This document shows positions 46,501 through 61,500 of a DNA stretch of 64,000 nucleotides, one piece after another. The DNA is taken from the NCBI RefSeq assembly GCF_001704415.2, contig NC_030811.1:58083591-58147590 (forward strand), read 5' to 3'. The number at the start of each line of letters is the position of its first letter. Within the stretch, counting starts at the first letter, position 1. A program made the position numbers and the translations under genes. The notes under the pieces were generated by a model, which was given only the letters and a program-made list of their open reading frames with translations, had not been told where the DNA came from and ran no database searches. The DNA comes from Capra hircus (taxonomy: Eukaryota > Chordata > Mammalia > Artiodactyla > Bovidae).

Positions 46501-49500
46501 CACATACAGGCCTATTCTGAAGATGATTAGTGACTTACCAAAAGTGAGAAAATGAACTAGAAAGAAAGTCCAAATATATACAAACATTAAAACAAACCAC
46601 ATTTTGGTGATATTAAGTCTTTACCTCTCCATGATCAAACTGGTGTTTTCTGAAATGGAAAAAGAAATACTACCATTGAATCACCATTGAAGCACTTCAA
46701 TCATGCGCATTTTAACCTGACAAATATGAGTTTTACAGCTTCTGTAATACTGCCTCAGAACACATACGTGTAAACCAAAAGAACTAAAAGTTATAAACCA
46801 AACTGGTGCTACAGTCTTAAAACAGCTTATTTTGCACATCCTACATATCTGACTACACGGGTATTTTTAGGCCAACAAGACTTGCTGGCCGCCATGTATC
46901 ACACACCTCACGAGTAACAGCCTGACAAAGGAGAGAGTGGAAAGAAACTCTGAAGCCCTCGCAGTCCCAGAGCCCTACTTCCTGTCCCCAGCGGTCCCTC
47001 AGCTCCCACATAAACTATAAATGCCGCAGAGACAATGTAGGAAGCCACATGCAAGACTCTTTTACAGCAGCAGTTTTGAAACAAAAAATAGCCACAAAAT
47101 GCCATCTTTAGTTTTGTTTGATGGTTTTAATTTCCTAAGAAAGGATACATCTTTATAGGCCCATCCTCCCCACAGCTCACTCTGGTCCCCTTCCCAGCAC
47201 CCCAACCCTGTGTTGAGTCTCATTACAGCACTGAGAGCAAATTTCAAAAACAGGAATCCAGATATGCCATTCCTTACTTAAGACTTTCTAGTTCGTTGTG
47301 GGTTTGGGGTTTTTTGTTTTGTTTTTTTTTTTTTTTGGTAATTACACATAGTCTTCTTTAGATGGTCCCCATCTTTCACCCTTGAAATTCACCTTCTACT
47401 GTGTTCCCTCTTGACTAACTGTGCTCCATCACACTAGACTCATTTTACGCCTTAAAACATCAGACAGCTCCTTTGACTCCCTCCCATATTCAGTGCCTCC
47501 CACCTTGATCACGCACACTCCATTTCCCTGTTTATCTTCTCATAGAAAATAAAATGTTCAATTATAGGTTTACTTGAGTATCCTCTGAATTCCCCTACTG
47601 AGATGAACCCTTCAGGAGGACAGGGTACAAATCCATCCATCCACTCAATTCCACTGAACACTGAAGACACAGCAGTAAATAAGATTGGGGCGGGGAAAAA
47701 CTGTGCCCCAGAGTTTACATATAAGTTGAAGGAGACAAACAGAAAGCAAATAAGCAAATATTACATGGCAATAAATACCATGCAGAAAAAAGGAAACCAG
47801 GGAAAAGATGTAGGGAGTACTGCATGTCCAGGGTGGTATATATTAATCTGTGTGGTCACCAACTGAGTGAACTCTGAGCAGAGCCTTGAGGACCCGAGAA
47901 CTGGAGCCTGAGGATCCCCAGTGGAAGAGCACTTCAGGCACAGAACAGACATGACAAAGCCTCATGGCAGCCGGCTCCTTGGCAGGCTGACAGTAAAGAC
48001 AGCATGATTAAGGAAGAGGGAGCCAGGAGGAAAATGAGCTGAAGAAGATCCCGCAGAAGTGTGCTGACAGGGAAGCACATTCAGAGGCTCAGTACTGCGT
48101 TCACAGAATTTGAGATTCTCACCAGACACCCAAACAGAGATGACAAACAGTGAGTCTATCTATAAATCTTAAGTTCAAGGGAGAAGTCTGAATCAGAGAT
48201 ACAAATATACAACTTGATAACACATGCCTTCTCTATCCTAAACACTGAAATATTTCAAGACCTAGAACAATGCCCAGCAAATACAGTTCAATCTCTTTTT
48301 TTTTTTTTTGAATGAATGAACAAATGATTCAATTAACCCCTAATCTAGGTAATCTGGGTTACATAAAATCTGATTGGACGATCTGGTTTCAAAAATACTT
48401 ATGTACTAGCAAAGAGTAAACATATTAGGCAAATAAAGGAAGTGAATGGATCCTCCTTTATTCTTCTTTCATTCCAAGCACAAATTTTCCATTACCATTT
48501 ATTAAGCACCTAGAATGTTAATATGACCATTAACATTACATTAACTCTGATCTTACAACTATTTATTATCCCAACTGACAGCTAAGGAAAGCAAGTCACA
48601 GGGCTAGCAAGCAGCAAAGCCAGGTCTATATATTGACTGGTTTCAGAATCAATACATTTTCTACTTCATAATGCTATCTTTATCCTCCTTTAACCCCTAA
48701 ATCCCTGAATAAAGGAGACCCTGGTACTCACATCTTGAGAATTAAAATGTGTATCCTACCCCTCCCCTTTTTATATTTGCATATGACTTTGGTACTTAAT
48801 GCAAAACAAAATGTCAATGTGCCTTTCTCCTTTCCAAAAAGCTCTGATCCTACCTAGATTGAGAGCCCCATGAAGCTCAGTGTTTTTCTATAATTATTTC
48901 TATAGTTGAGTTATTATTGAAAAGACGCTCTTGTTTCTGTGAAAAGTTCCACCTTTCTCTTCTGGATGCATATTATAGTTATAACCTTTAGCCCTTTTCT
49001 GAGCTCTTAAAATATTTTCATCTCAATCAAAGATAAATTTTGGCTTTATGTACTAGAAGCTTTTTCCTTTTCCCCAGCCCTCAAAGGTGTCAGGTAGAAG
49101 CAAGGGTACAGTTACAATAAATTGCTTCTAAATGAGAACAAGGATTGTCTCAAGAGTACGTGCAATAGTTTATTACTGGGTAGAGGTTAAAGAACAATAT
49201 ATAAGACTGTGTGTTATAAAAGAAAATATATAGACACACAAATTCAACAATCTCTATTGCCCCCAAAATAATTCCACAAAAGAATGAAACTAGAATTAAA
49301 ACTTCCTTTACTCCATCCTCTAATCCCATCCCCTACTAATAATTATAAGTTTTATCTTTCCACATCCCTATATACAAACAAACATATAAAATCTTCATAT
49401 TTAAAATAAAAGTATAATCATCCTTTATATGTTTTATAATTTTTAATTCAAGGATGTATGATGAAATATCTCTATAAGGTATTCTACTTTCTGACTGGGT

Positions 49501-52500
49501 CATAATTAAACCAATACTACTGAACACTTTGGTTGTTTTCATTTTCACATTATACACACCACCACAATGGGCATCTCTATACCATCACCTCTGCATTTCT
49601 ATGAGAGTTTCTAGGGGACATACTTGCACCAGTGAAACTGCTGGGTTAAAGGACAGGCCCACCATATGTTTTGCTTTATTGCCAAACTGCCTTACCACCC
49701 TTGCAAGCACTGGGTATTAATTTTTACAAACCTGTCAAGTAAAAAGGTTTCCACATTATCATGGGACTGAGCACTTTTTCATGTATCTATTTACTCATGC
49801 ACAAGCCTTTATCACTCAACTACTATTCTTTCCTCATATGCCAGGCACTGCATATAAACTGCTGAATTGAACAGAAATGGCCATCTCCCCTTTCAGGAGA
49901 TATAGGCAACAACCCAGCAGTTTGTAAACACATGGTGATAAATGCTGAGAGAAAGAAAAGGGGTGTGATGGTGGAGAATAACAAGCAAGGAGACAAGGGA
50001 TCTACTCAGAGATGACTGGCAGAGAAGGCTTCTTATAGGAGGTGACATTTAGGCAAGGATTAGAGAACTGAGTCATGCCAAGACAGGCTGTGGGAAGCAG
50101 GGGGCACAATCACGGGCTTAGGGTACAACCACTGCAAGGGCAGGAAACCAATTTTCATGGTCAGAGAGCACAAAAGAGATTAGTGGGACAGGAGTGGAGT
50201 GGGATAGGGAAAATGGGAACGTGTTTTCCCAACTGCCTGTGCGTGCCTTTCACTCATTTCTCAAATGGGTTTTTAGCATTTTTCTTGTTAACGTATAGAA
50301 GTTCTTCATGTGATGGTCATTATTACCTTGTTATGATCTGCAAATATTTCCCCCAAGTTGTATTTGCTTTAAACAACGCTTATGGTATTTTACCAAAGAA
50401 TTTATCTGATCAGCCATATCAACCTTTCCTTCTAGCTTATCGGTTTTATGCCATTCTTAACAAGTCCTCTAACCCTAACATTATAATAAACTCTTGGTTT
50501 ATTTGGGAGTTTCATTTTTCTCTATATTTAAATCTTTGATCTATCTGGAATTTATTTTATGTAAAAAGTGAGGTATGAGTCCACTTATACATTTCCCTCT
50601 TCTTCTGCCAAAAGGCTGTCCATTGACTCTAAAACCATCAACAGTAATTTGCTTTACCTGCCAAACTGAGGCACAAAGCTGTGTCCTCCAAGTAGAAATA
50701 AGTGTAGGGCTACTGTCAGAGCATACTGGATGGGACTTAGAGACAAGTAAGTGATGTGCTTAGCTCTGCTCAGAGAGGGAATAAGGATAAAAGCAAAGAA
50801 GGGGGATGGCAACAACTGAAACATCAGTTCACATAACTATAAAATTAATACACTGTCCTGGAGGAAGTAACAAAGGCATTAATGCCATATTTACCTTATA
50901 TGTGTCTGTTGTTTAGTTAAGACAACCCACATGTCACTCACAACCTGCAAATAGATTTTTAAACACTTTATAACAGCTGTACTGAGAAAAAAAATTCAAG
51001 TAACATATGTTCTAGACTTTCAAACTTTTACTTACTCTAAACTACAGAAGTATGGAGATAAGAAGTAACTCAGAAATAGTAATTATGACAACAAAATCTT
51101 ACATTTGTATAATCCTATCTATAACCAACCCTGTTCAGATAGGTTTTATGACCATGTTATAGAGGAGCAACAGGCTCAGAAGGATTAAATGATCTTCCTG
51201 AAGGTGGACAACAACTAAGAAGGGTCTTGAAACCTGACCTTTCAGCTTCTAATTCACCTTTATTGAATTCCACCACGTTCCAGTTTTTGGTAGCGCCTCT
51301 ACTTAACTATACACATACAGGAATGATAACTATGAAGCCCAAAGAGGAGGGTAAAGGGGCCATCTGATTCTCACTCTTCCCTTGCTTTTTAATGGAGATG
51401 ATGTGAGGCCAGTAACAACCTCTCCAACCTTCCAATTTTGCATCTGCCAAAATGGTAATAATAGTACCTGTACCCTAAAATGTTATTGAAGAACCAATTG
51501 AAATAAGGTATGTGAAATATTTAGTGATTATAAATATATGATGTGAATAATAATTACAATACAGAATATTCCACAAATACATGACATTGTACTAACACAG
51601 AAATAATAGCTCTGAATTAGAAAACCTTTAGGGTCTATGATTTATTTTTCAATCACAGACTAATCCCAAGTCATTCACTTACAACATTTGTAGTTATAAA
51701 GTTCACTAACTCTTGAGAAGAAAAAAGAATATTATCTCACTCTTTGCTAAAGATTGGAACTTCCTTGGCCTGATTTATATCTAGACTTAAGATTTCATTA
51801 TCAAAGCTAAGTTGGGAGTCTATTTCTTTGGGTTTAGTAATACATTGTTAATATTCTATTTTTCCTTTTGATTAATAATAAACTCTATCCAGAATTTAAT
51901 GAATACTGCACAAATGACTTAGAAAGGCATATGTTAAATATTTTAATAAAATATTACATAAAAGTTAAAAGTGAGTCAGTAATAATTTACATAAACAGAA
52001 ACAATTGTATGTGGGTCAATATGATCTCTCTGATCCTATCTTTCAAAATACGTGACTATCAAAATGTAAGTGTCCTTTTCTTAGGTTTACTTTATGTTGG
52101 TAACTAGCACAATATTTTTTAAGATTTATAAATATTCATCAGAGGCTATTAGTAAGAAAATAATGTGTTTCAATAAATCTATATAAGTATTGTGTTAGAT
52201 TAACATGTAGCCTTGTATATGTAACTACTATGAAGAAATAAGAACATGTTTTATTATGAGAAAGTACTCATAAGGTAAAGGATAGACTTACCTTTCTAAT
52301 GATTACAATAAACACAACAAGAACAACTGGAAGCAATAATGTCTTTGTATACCTCAAGGGAGTCTGAAATTCAAAGAAGTGTTTCGTTAGAGAAAAATGT
52401 TATTCCAAATGAAACTGCAAAGCATGAACCAAGTGAATTTTAAAGCATGTTAAGAAACTTGTGCACTCACCAATCTACTCACTGATTCCCTTCATAAAAA

Positions 52501-55458
52501 TGAAGATACATTTCCATAGAAATGAACTTCCCCAAAATGCTGAGTTGAAAACACTAACAGATACAGTTCCCAAACACTTGTAGTGTAAAGCACAACTAGA
52601 AACATTACTATTCACTTTTGCACAGTACTGTTCTAACTAGAGAGCCCAATATTCAACGAGGGTCAGCAGGATGGCAGGAGCTTTACTGCGCATTTTATCT
52701 CGAATAAAAATCACAAGCATGATGTCCACATACAAACACACACACACAATAATGATCAATGTTAATAAAAGGAGCAAAAACATTTTTACATTTTCTTCAG
52801 TAATAGGTAAAAAACTAAAGAAAACAAAACAAAACTTTTTTTAACTAAAAAAGCCCTACACATTGCAATCCTATACACCTCTCAATAATTTGAGATCACA
52901 GTCTCCAACAATTCTCAGCCTGAAGTTTCTAAATTGCAATCGATTTGCTCATTATCAACACATTCCCTCACAAAAGTTTTATCATTACATGAAATTACAC
53001 ATGCTTTCTTCAATATGTTTATAAACAGAAGGCTAGATTCAACCATATTAAAAATACTGGTACATTTTAATTCTACAAAACATAAGGTAAGTAGCATTTT
53101 CTGATTTCCCTCTCCTTAGTCCAATTTTCTCACTTTCTATTCTGTATTAGACAAGCAATTTTGATAATTTATAATAACTATTTTATTATTTCAAAAATTA
53201 GATATTTACTAATAATAACAATAAATATTAAGAAAAGTAGTAAGATTGATGTTTTCTTTAAAAAGGAAGTATTTAAAAAATCTTGTTAAAAATACTAAAC
53301 AAAGTTTAATAGAGCTCAATTTTAACATTATATTCCAAGAGTTTATTAGCGTGAAGTATGTCAGAAAGAGAAAAATATCATATATTAATGCATATATGTG
53401 CAATCTAGAAAAATGGTACCTATGAACCCATTTGTAGGGCAGAAATAGAGACGGAGATGTACAGAACAGACATGTGGACACAGGGGTGTGAGGAAGGGGG
53501 AGTGGGGTGAGTTGGGAGATTAGGATTGACATACATACACTGCTACGTATAAAACAGATAGCTAGTGGGGAACCTGCTTCACGAGAGCTCAGCTCAGTGC
53601 TCTGTGGTGATCTAGAGGGGTGGGATTGTTGGTGGGGGGCGGTCTTAGAGGGAGGGGATATACATATACATACAGGTGATTCACTTTGTTGCACAGCAGA
53701 AACCAACACAATGTTGTAAAGCAATAATACCTTAATTTAAAAAAAAGAACAAATGCAAAGGAAAAAAACCACAGTGAGAGATGTGTGCACATGCTTGTTC
53801 TATTAGAATTATAACTTCTTTTATTTTAATATTTCTCATAATTATTGATTTTATTCTAAGCATAAAAGTTACATATGCTCATTGTGAACACTAGAAAATG
53901 GAGAAAAAATAAAGGAGACAATGAATCTCACATTTTAATCAGTTATCAGCATTTCCTCCCTGATGGATTGTATATGTTCACGTCCTTTGCCCATTTCTGC
54001 ATAGGTGGGTAGGGGAACAGTGTGGGGCTGTACTTTTAGTGCTGAGAAAGAGTGAAGGTCCTTGATAAACTTTTATTGATTTGAACACTCTCCTAAACTA
54101 ATTAATCTCTAGTTTCATTGATTTTATTTATCGCAAGAATCATCCCAGTTAGTCATTTGATTTTAATTTTTATAACATTTAATGTACAAAACTGTACATA
54201 TAACAGTTTTAAGCAATATGCAGACAAATCTATTAATCATTCTCATATGCATTTTGTACTAATATGATACTCATTAAAATATGAAGTTAAGAAATGTTTC
54301 TCAAATTAATTTTTCAAGCTTCATTTAACATATCAACTGAAATGAAGTTTGGCATATGATACAAACCTGATTTCCCACCCCAGTTCAATTTTTCAAATAA
54401 TATTCATGAAAAAATGCATCTTTTATCATTTACCTGTGCTGCTCTCTGCTCTCTTCATTTCATACCAAGTACACACACAAAAACATAGTTAAGTACATAC
54501 ACATGGGGTCTATCCAGCATTGCCTATTTTTGGCCATAACGTTCCTGTTTTGATGTCTTTGTACTTTAAATACTGTTGCTTTCCATTTTCATATCTAAAA
54601 GGCAAAGATCTCCCTCACTGGTTTATACTATCTTTCAATAGTGCAATTCAATTAAAATATGACTACTATAGAAAATTTAGAAAACGCAAATTACAAAATA
54701 AAGTTAATCACTAATTACCTCTTCACCAAAAAAAAGGGAAAAGAAAACCAGTGTTAAAATTTTGCTGACACTATATGTGTGCTAATCATAGCTCAATAAG
54801 ATCACAGCATGTTGCTTACCCTATTATACATCTTAAGTGTCTTTCCATACCAGTATGATATTGCATTAAATTGTTCCCTCTTCCCACCATGCACCAGATG
54901 CCCTCTCTCTGAGCCTACACTGTGCTCTGTCTCTACAGCACAGTCCCTGTGAAGATACCTATGGAGATGAAGAATGGCAGGCTGGACACGGCTTTGCCAT
55001 TTTCTTCAAATTGGCTGAAGCCACGCTGTGCCTTAGTAAACTATTTCTTCTGTTACATAACTGATGATTCATACTCTCAAGGCTATGTAGTGGTGTGTTT
55101 ATTTTCAACAATGTTAAAGGATTTACACTGAGCCCGAATTTCTCTGTTGATGCCTATACTTCCTTTACCATCTCCTTGAAGGAGTCTTGATCTGCTATAG
55201 GCATGCATTTTAATGTTTTGCAAGATACTTTTCCCTAGTTTCTTTCAGCAGGCTCAACATTATCACTTATACACTTTTTATCAGCCATTATGTGTCAAAA
55301 CCACTTGCCGGAACACAGGAAATGAAGACGGTAAGTCACTGGAGTAAAGAGTCATCTGCCATGTGGCACACTCTCTTCCAACTGGTCTGCAATTCAATGG
55401 CTGACCCAGTGGGGATCAGGGAAAATGAATGTGTCAGCAGAGGACTGTTGGCCAGTTC

Positions 55459-55502
<44 letters not shown>

Positions 55503-58500
55503 TGCGCACACACACACACACACACACAGCTTTGAAGAAAGTCTCAGAGATAATTAAATAGCCTCATAAATCAGGGCCACATGGGTGGTGTGTGTGTAAC
55601 ACTGCAGACTTCTGTCTGACAATGCACTAAACTACTCTCAGATTTCCTTCTAAACACACGAATAAAGACAAATGTTGTTGGAATGAAAAACCTGTATTCA
55701 ATGATATTTCAAATCAATGAGATTATTCAAACAAACAATCACAAAGCAAGTGGAAACTGAAAAGCTTGAGAGTTTTACTGAATCAATGCTATCCTTGAAA
55801 GAAAGCAACTTGAAGTGCTTCTGTTTACTCATCCTAAAAACTATTGCTAGACTGAATGTATGTTTCTAAATTATCAAAATGAGAAGAGATCATATATTTC
55901 ATGAGGCTGTGCTAACGTAAACAGGAACATCTTGGTTTAAGCTGCAAGGTTTTCCTTTTCCTTCAAACTGAGATAAGAGCACAGAGGTAAGAATCTGAAT
56001 AACAGGAGCACCCTTTATGAAAAATGAACAGACCAAAACCTAGAAAAGGATAAATCCCATCTTACCTCCTTCTCCATAAAGTCAAACTCTGCTGCACATG
56101 TATACAGTAAAGTGTCAAAATCCTTGTAACTGAAGAATTTTGATGTTAATAAGTTGCCAATATGAGCCTAGTAAGGAGTAAAGGGAGGCACCATTAGGTT
56201 AGGCCGTACATTGCTATAACTCATTTCAATCTTAACAGTACCTAAAAACAGCTTCCAATGCATTGCAGAACTTGTTCTAACACACGGCTGGTTTTGGACC
56301 CTCCAATTTCACGGTCTCTGTTCTTTGGCTAACAAGTGATAGCTCCAACAACACCCTGCCTTCCATGCACCATCAACAACATTCCACAGGCTTTTACCCT
56401 TGGGTTTTCCCTGCTCAAGGTGTTAAATCTTGTGAAATACACTACAAGGTATCCACTGGGCTTGGTAACACACACAGGCATCCATCAATCACAAAGGGAC
56501 ATCATGTTTTAGAGTAAAGAAAAACAAACATAATTCAGAATTTCTGAAAGGCAGACTGAAAAGACTTTTTGAAAGAAGCAGACAATGGGCAGACCTTGGA
56601 ATAAAACACACCTTTTGACTGACAGTCAGCATCTGTGTATTCTTCACACATCACCAAGTTCACACTTACATCACCTCATTTACTTCCCACAACGAGCCAC
56701 GAGAGGAAGCTGGAATTATTTTCATTTAACAAATGAGAAAACATTTGCCTAAATTTCAATTAATTATTGTCTAATAGAGCAAGAACCGTAGGAAAGGGGG
56801 TAAATTATATCCAAAGCAAATCATGACTAAAATGATAAACGATACATAAACGAAGTGTTTGTGTATGGGGGGGTGTGGTCAGGGAGTGAATAGGAACTCA
56901 ATGGCGATGGGATATCCTGAAGAATCTCAAATGCTGTGTCTTGTGGGGAAGAAATGTATGCTAATAAGTTTAAGAAACCAATAGGGAGAATACCCTGGCC
57001 TAAAATTGCATATGCAAACCACCAATCCAAGGAAAGGGAAAAGAATCTAAAAGGAAAGCAAATGCTTAGAAAATCTCAATAAAAGGAAAGAAAGAAGTCA
57101 CAAAATAATGATAACGGCCATAAATGTAAAGACTTTTAGTTCACTAATTAAAGACAGATGCTCAATTAGAGTTAAGGGAAAAAATTCAGTATCATGTTGT
57201 CTACAAAAGATATGCTTAAAAGTTTGCAGAAAGGCTAAAAGCAGAAAAAGAGAACAAGATATACCAGATACAATAAACCACAGAAACTTGCATTAGCAAA
57301 TGTAACGTCTCACAAAACCAAATTCAAACAAAAACACATGAAGACAACAAATGACATTATATGCTCATAAAACGAACAACAAAGGAAGATTATACATATC
57401 ATAAACATCTTTTCAGTGAATGGTATAGATTCAAAGTGTATAAAAGCACAATTGAAAAAGTCTCTAGGAAGAAAAAATAAGTTCACAGTATTTGTTGGAT
57501 ATGTGAATTTCTACAATGCAAATTATATTTTTCTAATTACAAATGCAGCAGAACTGGAAAACAATAACTAAGAAAGACTTTTAAAGTCCTTTCAGCTAGA
57601 TACTGAATAACATAAAACTGATCTTTGGGTTTAAAAAAAAAAAACCACAAAATAGTTCACCTGTAAGATGTGAAAGAGGTACTACTTATAGGGAAATTTA
57701 TAGATTTGAAATGTGTTTATCATAATATAACAGAAGTGAAAACAAAAGAGCAAAGCACTTTCCCTCAAGCATCAGAAAAAGGTTCAGAGCAATCCCAAAG
57801 AAATAAGAATAAAGGAAATGAGGATGACAGATTTAGTTACAAAGAAAAATACAATAAAATCAAAGAGGAGTTTTTAATAAGTGGTACTTTGGAAATATTA
57901 ATATAATAAATAGAAAGTAGAAAACATAGCAAAAAATAAAAGCACCTCCTTATAGATTAATATAACATTGATTCTAAATCCAAAGAAGGAAAGTTAAAGA
58001 ACATAAAAGACAATTTCACATATAAGTAAAAAATTTCAATAAGAATTTTTTCACTAACTGAATCCTATAATAATTTTTTAAAAACATGACCAATTTGATG
58101 ACATATATGAAATGGGTGAGTTTCTACTAAAGATATAAACTACCAGTAACTTCCTTAGAAAGTCGATTTGTAGTAGAAAATCTTCCCATGAACAAAACTT
58201 CAGATCCTGAGGGCTTCATGGTCAAATTCTAACAAACATTTAAGGAAGAAATAATATCAATTCTATATAAATTCTCACTGAGAACAGGAGATTGAACATT
58301 TTCCAATAATTTTAGCAAGCACAGCATTACCTTGAAACTAAAACCAGGCAAAAACATTATAAGAAAATAAAACTACAGATTAATGTTCTTAAAAATCAAC
58401 AAAAGTCCTTAAAAACATTAGCTAACCAAATCCAGCAATATTTAGAAAAACTAATACATTGTAAACAAGTAAGGTTATCTGAGAAACACAATGTCACATC

Positions 58501-61500
58501 AACACTCAAAAATCAATGAATGTGGGGACTTGCAGATACAGCAAAGGACAACATTAGTAAATACCCTTCTCCAGTAACAACTATGAAATTGGACAAAACT
58601 GTCAAAAATAATATTAGGTTCAAGAAAATGATCAAAAGGAAAACAAATGTAGAAAATTCATTTATTTAAAAAAAAGGAAGAAAAAATGACCTCTGTGTGG
58701 AAATAGTGGGAGTTTGGGGCACTGTTGCTTTGGCCACTGGTATAGTGGCTACGTTGTGTTCAACTCTTGTGAGCCCATGCCGTGGACTGCACCCTGCCAG
58801 GCTCCTCTGTCCATGGGATCTTCCAGGCAAGAATACTGGAGTGGGTTGTCATTTCCTTCAGGGGATCTTCCTGATCCAGGAATCAAACCCAAGTCTCCTG
58901 CATTGATAGGCAGTCTCTAGCCATGCAGGCAGATTCTTTACCACTAAGCCACCAGGAATTCCCACTTTGGCCACTAACACCCAGCATTACATCACCACTG
59001 CTTCCCTGAGCTCAGTCAGCCCAATGGTGGTAACTGGATGGGGCTGACCATGGAAGAACATCTGAGGGAGCTGACTTGTTTGGGGGCAGAGAGCAAAAAA
59101 ATCTGTGCACTGTCAGGAAAAGCAGCAAAGGGTTACAGTGTCAGTTTCAGTTTGGTGAACAGCAGATTTACAGACTAGCTAGAAATGTTAGAGTCTACAA
59201 AAGAGACAATCCATGAGGGGTAGATAAGTTCTCCCATCCCTGATGAATGGAAAGCTGTCCACAGAGGCTGAGGGATCTAAGAGAGCCCAAGCTCTCTACA
59301 CATCAATGACCGTCTGAAAGGTGGTATGTACATTCATGCAAGATCCAAGAAGGTGGGTGGGCACGGCAGAAAGGAAAAGAAAGAGAGAAACTTAACATTC
59401 GGATGAGAGTCAACAGAGCAGGTCTGAAGGGTATCCTTTGAAAAACCTGCTTGCAAGGTGGACCCCTGGCTGACATCAAGGAACCTGGATTCTGTAAGGA
59501 CCCCACCACCCTAAACGATACTAGTGGCTTATACTGAACACCTACATTGCTTCTGGGAGTTTGGAATTTTGATATGTGTGAGGCAGAGGGTGCCTGTGTT
59601 ATCAGCCCCCAACAAAAAGCTTGGGGCACCAAGTGCTAAACTTCCCTGTTGGACAACATCGGTTTTTACCAAGGATGAGAAATCCAGGATAGGCCAATAA
59701 ATGCCTCCTTGGATTCCTAAAAGACAGGAAAGCATGTGTCTTATTATCTTAACAGAAAAAAAACCCAATGCTTTTCAACAGCTATATGGCTTTGCCATTC
59801 TCTTTCCTCTGACCAATGTCAAAATTAAGAATTTAATGAGCTGATTTTCCTGATCAGTGTTACATATTTCCAGAAATACCAATGCTGCAACTAAATTATT
59901 TCTGATTTAGACATAACTTTTTATATTTTTTTTACCATGGTTCAACACCAGGCTGTTGACAGAAATGACAACAGTCACTTTAACCTGAATTAACAGTTTA
60001 ACTGGATTGTCTTCCCCCGGTGAGTAGTCAGATTCCATAAACCTAGGATTTGAGCTATTTCCCATTTCTTCCTGCTCATTCTCTGTGTCCTGGCTGACTT
60101 AATCACCTTTTAGTACTCATCTTCACAGCTGACTTCTAGGAGCCTTCCTTGACTCCTCCTGTGTATTTGTGCAGCCCTCTGTACCTGTTTTTTTTTTTTT
60201 TAATGAAGTTTTAAAAATACATTTTGCAGTTTTAAATTTTTTATTTATTTATTTTTGGCCATGCCACATGGCATGCAGGATCTTTAGTTCTCCAACCAGG
60301 GACTGAACCCATGCCCGCTGCAGTGAAAGCTTGACGTCTGGACTGCCACAGAGGTTCCACTCTTTTTATCACGGCTTCTAGTACACTGTTTTATAGTTGC
60401 TAGAAACTGTCCCTATATCCCACTAGACTGTGTCTTACTCAGTTTCGTATCTCTAGGATGCATCCGACTGCCAGGCCCAGAGCAAGTATACTGAATAACT
60501 AAATAAATGCATTTTAGGCTATGCTTTTAAACTTTTAAAATATCTTTCCACAGGTTGTAGACTACCCCTTTAATAGTCCAGTGGTTCTCAATCTTTTTTA
60601 AGCAAACAATTCTCTTGTTCATATGAAAACGTGTATAGATGTCCACTATGTAACAGATTAAAGCTAGAATATCCTGGATGAAGAGAATCAACAAGGAGCC
60701 TGGGAAGTAGACGGACCTCACCAAAGAGCCTGTGAAGTCCCAGAACTTCACAAAACTCAGTTTCAAAACCACAACTTAAATCTATTACAGGAGGAAGAAA
60801 GACAGTCAATTAAAATAAATTACAGAAAAAAAAAGTGGTTTATGTTACTCTTTCCACGTTGGTTAGTGTCCTCTTTTAAGTAATGTACTCACCAAAATAT
60901 CAAAATAAGCAAAGTTACACATAGGGTGAATCTTTTGAATTATAAAACAGACTTCTTCTCATTTTATTATCTTCTCCTACCCAAATACCAAAGAAAGTAA
61001 AACCAATAACAAAAATAAAAATGTCTCTTGCAAGACTAACTTGGATTAAATCATCTATAAAAGCTTATAAATAAACCTTTCATAAGCGGTGACCAGAAAA
61101 CTGAAAAAAAAAAAAAAAAAAAAGGAATGAGTCTATAATACAATTTATTATTTACGAGGCTCTGAAGGTGGGTGGTGTCTGTCTGTTGCAAAAGGGGATT
61201 ATAAAGAAACCAGAGGAAAATAACTGCATAGGTCTTAACATTTAAGCTTAAGTCTCTAGGGCTTTCTTTAAAATTTTAAAACCTTTGTGATATAGAAAGA
61301 CCAATAAAATAAGAGACTGTGTCAAAAATTAATTTTGATGAATAGACTATATACTTAGTCACATTTACTTTCTATTAGATAGATAAAATAACAGGTGAAT
61401 AGACCCCACCTTAAAATTTAGCTTAAACAGTGGCACTTGGCAACTCTGGTAATGCATTCTAAGCCTGTTTATTTTAAGTCTTTCAAGTTTAAGCAAAAAT

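Noticed and set aside
50075..50539. 154-codon plus-strand open frame
   Set aside because: It crosses an L2 segment and an old L1-like segment antisense to the gene. No coherent motif.
53209..53724. 171-codon minus-strand open frame in the intron between exons 56066 and 52292
   Set aside because: Most of it is the antisense of an L1 3' end (53345-53745). No acceptor/donor pair fits the phase of the neighbouring exons.
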